A stretch of DNA of 6,231 bases from Thermoplasmatota archaeon (GTDB lineage: Archaea; Thermoplasmatota; Thermoplasmata; UBA10834), in NCBI GenBank assembly GCA_022848805.1, contig JAJISI010000075.1, forward strand, positions 1-6,231, given 5' to 3'. Under the pieces are notes generated by a model. The model was not told where the DNA came from, searched no databases, and was given only the letters and a program-made list of their open reading frames with translations. Every line of letters starts with the position of its first letter. Position 1 is the stretch's first letter. The position numbers were made by a program, and so were the translations under genes. Below are positions 1 to 6,041 of this stretch, piece after piece.

Positions 1-1
1 G

Positions 2-916
2 AACTCCGAGGCAGTTGAGCAGTTCAGGGTCTTTCTCGTGGAGCGGGGTGTGGAACTGCTGCCTGAGCACCAGGGCCTGGCGAACAACCTTCGTAACTAT
101 GGCAATCCCTGGGGTCAGCCGCGCAGCGCGAGAAGAAGGTGGGCGAAAGGCGTGGCCCTATCGGAACAGGCAGCGGGGCAAGGAGATATCCTGCTTTTCG
201 TCGGCTGTACATTCGCGCTCGACCGATCATTCATGGATACGCCACGAGCCCTTGCATCCATCATGAGGAAGGCCGGAGAGCGTTTCCACGTGGCGCTCGA
301 AGACGAGGTATGCTGTGGATCGACTATCAAGAGGCTAGGCGAAGAAACGATGTTCAACGAGCAGCGCAGGATGAACTGCGAAGTGATCCTGAAGACTAAT
401 CCGATCAGGGTCATAACGCCTTGCTCCGGATGTTACAAGACGCTCACGCAGGATTACGACGACATGCTCCGTGGCGCTGAAGTCCAGCATTCCACTCAGT
501 ACATCCTCAGCCTGTTGCAGCAAGAGAAGCTGAATGTAAGGGAAATGGATGCGACGGTCACATACCACGATCCGTGCCATCTGGGGCGCTATGCTGGCAT
601 CTACGATGAGCCGCGGGAGATACTTCTAAGCATACCGAAGCTCCGCCTCGTCGAGATGAAGAACTCAAGGGAGCTGTCTATGTGCTGCGGCGGCGGTGGA
701 GGCGTGAAGACCGCGTACGCAGACCTATCGACCAGGATTGCCCGCAAGAGGATTAAGGAGGCAGAGAAGACAGGTGCGTCAATGCTAGTGACCGCCTGCC
801 CGTTCTGCATGCAGTCGCTCTCCACGGCAGCGACTTCGCTCGGGTCGAGCATCGCTGTGGAGGATATTTGCGTTCTTATCGACCGGATGTCAAATGGATG
901 CGGCGGTGAGCCCTGA
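2..916 (+). CDS. HdrD/GlcF-type (Fe-S)-binding protein, CCG domains (5' partial)
   Basis: This is the C-terminal part of an electron-transfer subunit. The reading frame is open to the left edge, so the start lies outside the window; the GTG at 38 is probably internal. Near the beginning is the GNPWG...R..W segment, which in this family follows the N-terminal ferredoxin-type 4Fe-4S domain; that domain would lie beyond the edge. Two full CCG motifs follow. The first has Cys codons at 206, 311/314, 422 and 431 (C-X34-CC-X35-CXXC). The second has them at 575, 683/686, 797 and 806 (C-X35-CC-X36-CXXC). In HdrB/HdrD such motifs bind a non-cubane 4Fe-4S cluster, and both sets here look intact. The TGA overlaps the ATG of the flavoprotein gene, so the pair is probably an enzyme complex like GlcD/GlcF or an archaeal GlcD-HdrD pair. 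A true heterodisulfide reductase HdrD is possible, but the neighbour argues for a dehydrogenase partner. Confidence 0.88.
   Translation, partial: NSEAVEQFRVFLVERGVELLPEHQGLANNLRNYGNPWGQPRSARRRWAKGVALSEQAAGQGDILLFVGCTFALDRSFMDTPRALASIMRKAGERFHVALEDEVCCGSTIKRLGEETMFNEQRRMNCEVILKTNPIRVITPCSGCYKTLTQDYDDMLRGAEVQHSTQYILSLLQQEKLNVREMDATVTYHDPCHLGRYAGIYDEPREILLSIPKLRLVEMKNSRELSMCCGGGGGVKTAYADLSTRIARKRIKEAEKTGASMLVTACPFCMQSLSTAATSLGSSIAVEDICVLIDRMSNGCGGEP
905..909 (+). promoter_or_regulatory. Ribosome-binding site of the flavoprotein gene
   Basis: GGTGA lies 6 nt before the ATG at 916, inside the last codons of the upstream gene. It matches the core of the archaeal/bacterial anti-SD complement. Together with the TGATG stop/start overlap at 914-918, it fixes the start and suggests translational coupling, which would favour balanced amounts of the two subunits. 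Confidence 0.7.
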
Positions 917-2310
917 TGGATGAAGAGACCAGGGATATCATCAGACGCCGACTCGTGGAGTCATTGGGTGAAGGCAAGGTACTCTGGAGAGCTGCCGACA
1001 CGGTCCTGTACAGAAAGGACACCTACAGAATCGACTTCGAGAAGGAGTACGAATACATACCAGACTTCGTGGTTCTCCCGGAGACCGCCAAGGATGTTGA
1101 AACGATTGTAGCGGTGGCATCGGAGCACAAGGTGCCACTTGTACCGAAGGGAGGCGGCTCGAACAGAACGGGCATGCTCGTACCAGTCAATGGTGGGATC
1201 GTGGTTGACACGATCAAGATGGACAAGGTTATCGAGATGAACCCTCAGGACCTCGAGGTGACCGTCCAGCCCGGCATCACGTTGAAGAATTTAGAGGAAT
1301 ACCTCAACGAGCACGGGCTCACGCTCACTCAAGAGCAGGGCTCTCAGAGGATGGCAACAGTTGGAGGCGCAATATCCACTTCAGCGTTCAGCCGGAAGAA
1401 TCAGAAGCACGGAACTATCGCGAACCGCGTGATGTCGCTTGAGGTCATGGTCGCTGGTGGCCGGACGCTCAGGACGGGGCCTAAAGTGCTGTACACATCG
1501 ACCGGCATCGGCCTTCATCATCTGTTCGTCGGTGCAGAGGGTACGCTCGGCATAATAACCGAGGCCACCCTAAGGGTCGAACCGTACCCCGAGGCGAGGG
1601 AAATGGTCCTCGCCTTCTTTGATGACTTCTGGAAGGCCAACGAGGCTGCTCAACGCCTGATGTCCTCATGTGTGACGTTCACGGGAGCCGAAGCGTATGA
1701 AACGGAAGACGCCACCGTCTTCGGAGCGCCGGCAGGCAAGAATGGTCTATTCTATGTCGGGTTCGACGGCACACGAGGCGAAGTAGAGGCAGAGAAGGTG
1801 TATGTCTCTCAGATGATCCGCGAGCTGGGAGGAGTCATTGCAGACGAAACGCACACGCGGGCTTACATGGATAGATACACGGAACAATGGTGCGGTGCAA
1901 GAGTGGCTACGAGGTTCGAGGATGTGATCACAGCGTATGTCCCTATGGGTTCTATTCAAGAGTTCTACGACCGCCTATGGGACGATGTCATGAAACGGCA
2001 CGATTTGAAGCCAATACCAGGGGAGAAGTACAGCCTAGACGTGGGCCGATACAAGATGGTGGGTGGTCGATATTTCCTCCCAGAAGATAGGGAGGGCTGG
2101 CAGAGATATCAGGCTGCGTTGAAGGACGTCGCCAAGCTAGCTATTGAACTGGGAGGGTCGATATCCAGCTGTCACGGCGTGGGTATACAACACAAGGAGA
2201 ACATCAGGCTGGAATACACGGATGTCGCCTTGGATTTGATGCGCAGCATTAAACGCGCCCTCGATCCCGATAATATCATGAACCCCGGCAAGAAGCTCCC
2301 AGACGAGTAG
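916..2310 (+). CDS. FAD-linked oxidase, GlcD/D-lactate dehydrogenase family
   Basis: This 464-residue flavoprotein of the VAO/PCMH family has the usual length for GlcD or D-lactate dehydrogenase. Residues about 48-225 form the FAD-binding PCMH domain: FVVLPETAKDV entry at 51-61, the glycine-rich GGGSNRTG pyrophosphate loop at 79-86, VQPG at 117-120, and GAEGTLGIIT at 206-215. Residues about 230-460 form the substrate-side oxidase C domain, ending in GGSISSCHGVG (413-423) and ALDPDNIMNPGK (448-459). His420 sits at the family's active-site HG position. The residue before it is Cys419, where glycolate and lactate enzymes usually carry Glu and alkyl-DHAP synthases carry His. No membrane segment is visible, so it should be cytoplasmic or peripheral, handing electrons to the Fe-S subunit encoded just upstream. 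D-lactate, glycolate or another 2-hydroxyacid are candidate substrates. The family is secure; the substrate is not. Confidence 0.92.
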   Translation: MDEETRDIIRRRLVESLGEGKVLWRAADTVLYRKDTYRIDFEKEYEYIPDFVVLPETAKDVETIVAVASEHKVPLVPKGGGSNRTGMLVPVNGGIVVDTIKMDKVIEMNPQDLEVTVQPGITLKNLEEYLNEHGLTLTQEQGSQRMATVGGAISTSAFSRKNQKHGTIANRVMSLEVMVAGGRTLRTGPKVLYTSTGIGLHHLFVGAEGTLGIITEATLRVEPYPEAREMVLAFFDDFWKANEAAQRLMSSCVTFTGAEAYETEDATVFGAPAGKNGLFYVGFDGTRGEVEAEKVYVSQMIRELGGVIADETHTRAYMDRYTEQWCGARVATRFEDVITAYVPMGSIQEFYDRLWDDVMKRHDLKPIPGEKYSLDVGRYKMVGGRYFLPEDREGWQRYQAALKDVAKLAIELGGSISSCHGVGIQHKENIRLEYTDVALDLMRSIKRALDPDNIMNPGKKLPDE

Positions 2311-2429
2311 AGTGTTTTGAGCATCTTTCAGTCGAAAATAGAGATGTATAGCCATCGTGTGGTCGAATCATCGAACCCACATTAGTTGGTCAGGGAATCG
2401 CATATCGTCCTCCGCTCTAGGAACGGCCG
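2311..2429. other. Convergent intergenic gap with an imperfect hairpin
   Basis: This 119-bp gap separates the ends of two convergent genes. It holds no plausible gene. The only structure I see is an imperfect inverted repeat at about 2357-2380: two 10-base arms, 8 of 10 pairing, around an ATCA loop. Only weak T-runs occur near the ends (TTTT around 2314, and ATTTTC on the minus strand near 2335), so neither transcript shows a convincing T-rich archaeal terminator. Confidence 0.35.
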
Positions 2430-5366
2430 TCAGTCTCTCCGTTCCCTCTGCAACCTGCCCGGAGCCCACCATGCCCATCTGCCGAGAAGGGTCATCATAG
2501 CGGGAACGAAGTACGTCCTCACGACCATCGCGTCGAGCATTATGGCGAACGCCAGCGCGAAACCCATCTGCTTCAGCATCATGGTGCTCGAGATCATCAT
2601 CGCACTGAAGGCCGTGCCCATTATGACAGCCAAGGCGGTGATGATGCCGCCCGTCCAGTCAAGCGATTCCCGGATGGCGTCCTTGTCCGACCGGCCCTTG
2701 TGTATCTCCTCTCTTATCCTCGTGAGGATGAATATGTTGTAGTCCATCCCGATGCCCATGAGCATCACGAAGAGAATCAGCGGGATAAGCCACAGGATCG
2801 ACTCGCCAAGGCCGTACCCGAACAAGAGCACAGTTGCGGCGAACGCCCACGATATGCTCAACAGGATCGAGAGTATCGCGAAGAGCGATAGCAGGACGGC
2901 TCCCAGGACTATCAATAACACGATGAATATGCCGATAACGACCAGTAGCTCCATGGTTCTGAACTGCTCGTCCAGGTCGATTTTGAGGTCGTAGATGACC
3001 GCAGTCGATCCGCCGACAAATATCTCAGCTGAGGAAAGCAGAGGGTACTGTGTCATAGTATCGGGCATCAGAGCTCTCAATTCGGCCACTGTGTCGAGGG
3101 ACTGTGAGGCCATCGGCCCATCCTCGAGGACGACGGTTATCAGGGCTGTCCGATTGTCGATTCCTATGCTCTGGTGCATCAGGAACTCCTGGCTAGCTCG
3201 GGCTTCAGGAGAGAGCGCACTCAGGTTCCTGTAGTCTATGGGAGCACCGTTCGGGTTCGTCGGACCGACGACCTGCTTGATGTTGTCGAGCTCCGTGATC
3301 GCGGCTTCCAGGCCTCCTATCGCATCGAGAGCTTCTGTGCTGAAGTTACCATCAACATATATCGCGTCGGACATCCTGACGACGATCTGGGTCGGCATTA
3401 TCCTGCCAGCACCAAAGGCCTCGGTCATGGCGATGACGCCTTCGTTGCTCTCTGAGTCGGAGCCCATCCCCTCGATGAAATCGAAGCTCGTCTCCGCGCT
3501 GACGAACACATAAGTCGTCGGTATCGAGACGAGCATCGCGACCACGATTACCGCCTTCGCGTGCCTTATGGAGTAGTCCGCGGCCTTGTAGAAGTAACCG
3601 TGATCCCCTCTCGTCTTCTTCTCCATGACGTTCCTCGCGAACTTCTTCCAGCGCCCCTTGGTGGTGGGCCAGAATATGCGGTTCCCGAATATCATCAGAA
3701 GGGAAGGAACGAGGGTAAGCGCGACCAATATCGAGACGCCGACGGCCATCCCAATCACAAGGCCCATGGTACGTATCATAGAGAAATCGGAAATCCCCAA
3801 CGCTAGGAAGGATATCATGACCGTGGCGCCGCTGGTCGTTATGCTTTCTCCGGCCCAAGTGACGGAAGTCCGAACAGCATCTTCCTTCGACATCCCCTTG
3901 ATACGCTCTTCGCGGTACCGCGCCACGATGAAGATCGCATAATCCGTCCCCACACCCATCAGGATGCTGAAAAGCATCGTGACGACGGTGTAGTGAATGT
4001 CCGCCACCAACGAACCGACCAGGAATACGACCGCCTGGCTGACGCCGAGAGCGACCATCACGCTTCCAAGTGGAAGGAACTGGGCCACGACGGACCTGAA
4101 AAAGAATCCCATGAGGATGATTATCAGAGCGATCGTGATCGGTTCGATGAGCATCAGGTCGTCGTTCATTGAGGATTCCATGTCGGCGGTGATAGCCGCG
4201 TCCCCTGTGACGAAAAGGTCGTATGAATCAGACAGGTACGTGGCCTCCGCGTCGGCGACGATGGCTCTGAGCGCTTCGACGTTGTCGACTATGGGTTTGA
4301 TGTCGCCGATAGCGAACCCAGAGTCCTTCGAGAAGCTCAACACCAGGAGCATAGTGCTGTTATCAGGGCTGATGAAGCTGGCAAGGTACTCCTCTGGAAG
4401 CCCTACCGGGTATTCCGGAATGGTCCTCGTCCTGACGATCTCGTCGGCCAGGTTCGCGCTCTCAACGAGCGAGTAATCCGGGCCGAGCGAGTATACATCC
4501 TCAAGGAAGGATAGGTTCTCGACCCCAGCGAACGAGGCGACCGTCGCCAAGGTGAATGCGTGCACAGACGTTTCATTGGAGAATGTCGCGAGATCGAACC
4601 ATTCGACAACGGCGTACATCACCGCTTTCTGGTCGTCTGGATACGGAAGACCATTGATGAACATCGGTGCTGCCGTCAGAATCGCGTGATCCGCCCTTGC
4701 CTGCGGGTCCGCAGTCAGGGTAGCGTTGCCTGAGGTGGAGTTCCATGCGTCGGCGAACAACGAGTAGAAATGATAGGTAGCCTCAGCCGTAGAGGCATCC
4801 GCAGTCGACATGAGGCCATCCAACTCTCCGAGAGTCAGAGAGTAAGCCTCCGCGTCTCTCTCAGATACGGTCGAGGACGCGTTCGTGAGGTAGACCCAGC
4901 TACTCATGTGAATCGACGGCACGCCGTAAAGGAGATACGCAGTGGAGTTAACCAGAAACTCCGTCTCATAGATCATGGGACCCATCTCGAGGACCGCACC
5001 AGTTGTCACTTCTCTGTAGACCGAGTACACGGAGGAGATATCTGACAGATAGGATAGCGCTTCTGTGCCTGCAACACTGTCTTCGACGCCGAAACAGAAA
5101 TCCCTCGCCTGCTCAGATGCCATATCGGGCCCGACGGCCACGACCATTATGGTGCTGTTGGCCAGAGAGGTGGGGAACTGCTCGTCGATGATGGTCTGTG
5201 CTATCAGAGACTCGACATCGCCTTCGACCATCTCGGATTCCTGGTAGACCAAGACGTCGTCAATCTTCAGAACCGCCGGGACAGCGTAGAACAGAACGAC
5301 CAGCCAGATGGCAAGTATCTTCAAGTGATGGCGAACGACTACTCCAGCTATCCTCTCGAATATCAT
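2430..5366 (-). CDS. RND-superfamily exporter, MMPL-like (archaeal HAE3-type)
   Basis: This is a predicted proton-driven membrane transporter of about 978 residues. Family members export lipids, isoprenoids or other hydrophobic compounds; the cargo here is unknown. It has the duplicated RND plan with 12 membrane segments: TM1 about 15-35, outer loop 1 36-405, TM2-6 about 407-560, a basic cytoplasmic linker, TM7 604-623, outer loop 2 624-803, and TM8-12 about 804-962. TM4 carries GVGTDYAIF (Asp475-Tyr476) and TM10 carries GIGMDYNIF (Asp875-Tyr876), the paired proton-relay residues of MMPL proteins. Each is followed by an R.REE...KG...DA.R.S loop, so both halves look functional. Loop 1 is about twice as long as loop 2 and contains 8 of the 11 N-X-S/T sequons; the other three are in loop 2. 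I chose the ATG at 5366 because GGAG lies 9 nt upstream. A TTG at 5381 would add five residues and is the main alternative. Frame and family are very secure. Confidence 0.93.
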   Translation of the reverse strand: MIFERIAGVVVRHHLKILAIWLVVLFYAVPAVLKIDDVLVYQESEMVEGDVESLIAQTIIDEQFPTSLANSTIMVVAVGPDMASEQARDFCFGVEDSVAGTEALSYLSDISSVYSVYREVTTGAVLEMGPMIYETEFLVNSTAYLLYGVPSIHMSSWVYLTNASSTVSERDAEAYSLTLGELDGLMSTADASTAEATYHFYSLFADAWNSTSGNATLTADPQARADHAILTAAPMFINGLPYPDDQKAVMYAVVEWFDLATFSNETSVHAFTLATVASFAGVENLSFLEDVYSLGPDYSLVESANLADEIVRTRTIPEYPVGLPEEYLASFISPDNSTMLLVLSFSKDSGFAIGDIKPIVDNVEALRAIVADAEATYLSDSYDLFVTGDAAITADMESSMNDDLMLIEPITIALIIILMGFFFRSVVAQFLPLGSVMVALGVSQAVVFLVGSLVADIHYTVVTMLFSILMGVGTDYAIFIVARYREERIKGMSKEDAVRTSVTWAGESITTSGATVMISFLALGISDFSMIRTMGLVIGMAVGVSILVALTLVPSLLMIFGNRIFWPTTKGRWKKFARNVMEKKTRGDHGYFYKAADYSIRHAKAVIVVAMLVSIPTTYVFVSAETSFDFIEGMGSDSESNEGVIAMTEAFGAGRIMPTQIVVRMSDAIYVDGNFSTEALDAIGGLEAAITELDNIKQVVGPTNPNGAPIDYRNLSALSPEARASQEFLMHQSIGIDNRTALITVVLEDGPMASQSLDTVAELRALMPDTMTQYPLLSSAEIFVGGSTAVIYDLKIDLDEQFRTMELLVVIGIFIVLLIVLGAVLLSLFAILSILLSISWAFAATVLLFGYGLGESILWLIPLILFVMLMGIGMDYNIFILTRIREEIHKGRSDKDAIRESLDWTGGIITALAVIMGTAFSAMMISSTMMLKQMGFALAFAIMLDAMVVRTYFVPAMMTLLGRWAWWAPGRLQRERRD

Positions 5367-5375
5367 GCTCAGTAG

Positions 5376-5379
5376 CTCC
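5376..5379 (-). promoter_or_regulatory. Ribosome-binding site choosing the exporter ATG start
   Basis: GGAG on the minus strand lies 9 nt before the ATG at 5366-5364. The competing TTG start (5381-5379) overlaps this site. It has only a weaker GTGAG about 9 nt upstream. Confidence 0.5.
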
Positions 5380-5402
5380 AAGTATCAAGTCTCACGCTCG
5401 TC

Positions 5403-5516
5403 TCAAACAGGGGATAGAGTCCCCAACAGTCCCATCAGAGATATAAGAATTCCGAATAGTGCCGTTTTCGGGTGGATTCCCCGCACGAATCGGGAACAAG
5501 ATAGAAGAGCCGGCAT
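5403..5516 (-). CDS. Possible 37-residue single-span membrane microprotein
   Basis: This short ATG-initiated frame ends 36 nt before the exporter start. A basic N-terminal half (residues 1-17, with two Arg, one His and one Lys) is followed by an uninterrupted hydrophobic stretch from about 19 to 35 (ALFGILISLMGLLGTLS), which would place the C-terminus at or across the membrane. GAGG lies 8 nt before the ATG and could serve as a ribosome-binding site. Against it, third-position GC is lower than in the neighbouring genes, and a TATA-like element for the exporter falls inside it. I do not recognise it. It may be a chance frame. Confidence 0.22.
   Translation of the reverse strand: MPALLSCSRFVRGIHPKTALFGILISLMGLLGTLSPV
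5410..5424. repeat. Inverted repeat near predicted exporter transcript start (possible operator)
   Basis: A perfect 5-bp inverted repeat, GGGGA-TAGAG-TCCCC, lies about 25 bp downstream of the TATA-like element at 5439-5447, close to where transcription would begin. AGTCCC is also repeated at 5418-5423 and 5428-5433, one helical turn apart. A repressor bound here would block initiation, but the arms are short and the function is inferred. Confidence 0.3.
5439..5447 (-). promoter_or_regulatory. TATA-like promoter element for the exporter
   Basis: The minus strand reads CTTATATCT, close to the archaeal TATA consensus. The expected transcript start is near 5418, giving a leader of about 50 nt that contains the GGAG site. 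The preceding TFB-recognition region (CGGAATT) is only moderately purine-rich. Confidence 0.4.
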
Positions 5517-5590
5517 CTTCACCGCCTCGACCGCGTGATCCTCGCGACAGTGCAACCCGATGCGGCCGACCGAGCGGGCGTTCCAGCGGT

Positions 5591-5830
5591 CTACCGATAT
5601 CGGGACCACCGGTCAAGGAGGTCGCAGATCTCTGCCGAAACCTCCTTCTTTATCAGCTCAGCCTTCTCCTGTTCGCGAACATAGGATATCGCGGAGACGA
5701 TTGAAATCCTCGAGGCCTTGGCTATCACGCTCGCAATCACGGTGGATGCGACGGCCTCGTCCATCTCGTAATGACTCATTATCTCCCTGATGTCGTATCT
5801 GAAGGTCGTCACCCTGTTGAGGTTCAACAT
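5591..5830 (-). CDS. Small helical protein of unknown function
   Basis: I do not recognise this 79-residue protein. It has no cysteine-pair metal site, signal peptide or membrane segment, and contains one lone Cys near the end. The sequence looks all-helical: an N-terminal RVTTFRYDIREIM, an Ala/Val/Ile-rich amphipathic central part (MDEAVASTVIASVIAKASRI), then a charged helix rich in Glu/Lys and a closing LLDRWSRYR. Third codon positions are mostly G or C, as in the neighbours, which supports real coding. The start is uncertain. The ATG at 5830 lacks a clear ribosome-binding site. An in-frame TTG at 5914 has GGAG 8 nt upstream and follows a TATA-like element; a GTG at 5920 is also in frame. 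The longer forms add a strongly basic tail of about 28-30 residues, which would suggest nucleic-acid binding. The gene lies on the same strand as the regulator upstream and the exporter downstream. Confidence 0.72.
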   Translation of the reverse strand: MLNLNRVTTFRYDIREIMSHYEMDEAVASTVIASVIAKASRISIVSAISYVREQEKAELIKKEVSAEICDLLDRWSRYR

Positions 5831-5951
5831 CGGTGTTCTTTCGCAGCTGGTCGGAGGGCGTTTCCTAAAATCTTTCCTACCGCGCTTCTTGAATTTTCCG
5901 CTCCGCCTTGCCAATGGCACATCTCCGATTGCGCATCCATGTATGCCTTGC

Positions 5952-5959
5952 TACTTAAA
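5952..5959 (-). promoter_or_regulatory. TATA-like promoter element for the small unknown gene
   Basis: The minus strand reads TTTAAGTA. A transcript would begin near 5930, just before the GGAG at 5926-5923 and the alternative TTG/GTG starts at 5914 and 5920. It sits just downstream, in the direction of transcription, of the nested inverted repeat at 5971-5995. Confidence 0.4.
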
Positions 5960-5970
5960 TGTTGATGGCT

Positions 5971-5995
5971 GATTCGATAGTATCGCGCTCGAATC
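5971..5995. repeat. Nested inverted repeat, candidate regulator-binding site
   Basis: Perfect 7-bp arms GATTCGA and TCGAATC are separated by 11 bp, with arm centres 18 bp apart. A second palindrome, CGATA-G-TATCG, occupies 5975-5985 and overlaps the left arm. The element lies 12-36 bp upstream of the TATA-like box, where an archaeal activator or an autoregulating dimer could bind. The winged-helix protein encoded 47 bp away is the obvious candidate, by proximity only. Confidence 0.4.
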
Positions 5996-6041
5996 GTCAC
6001 TGAACCGACCGGAATCCGAGCGCAGGGACGGTCCGAAAGGG

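Noticed and set aside
115..414. 99-residue minus-strand open frame
   Set aside because: Antisense to the Fe-S protein, whose cysteine motifs establish the real frame.
2386..2742. 118-residue plus-strand open frame
   Set aside because: Antisense to the exporter's last membrane segments; its hydrophobic stretch simply mirrors them. No ribosome-binding site or family match was evident.
3352..3858. 168-residue minus-strand open frame
   Set aside because: It lies wholly inside the exporter gene in another frame. Its translation is rich in Arg, Asp, Gly and His with no domain pattern, as expected for a shadow of GC-rich coding sequence.
3997..4476. 159-residue plus-strand open frame
   Set aside because: Antisense to the exporter, which has clear membrane segments and family motifs through this region. 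The Ser/Thr-rich translation shows no recognisable domain.
5594..5603. Perfect palindrome CCGATATCGG at the end of the small unknown gene
   Set aside because: It lies in the last coding triplets (Arg-Tyr-Arg) before the stop, with no T-run or partner arms. It is short enough to arise by chance in GC-rich coding DNA.
5459..5790. Overlapping plus-strand frames of 76-81 residues
   Set aside because: They run across the intergenic gap and antisense to the small minus-strand gene. Composition is Arg/Ser/Pro-rich and low in domain signal.
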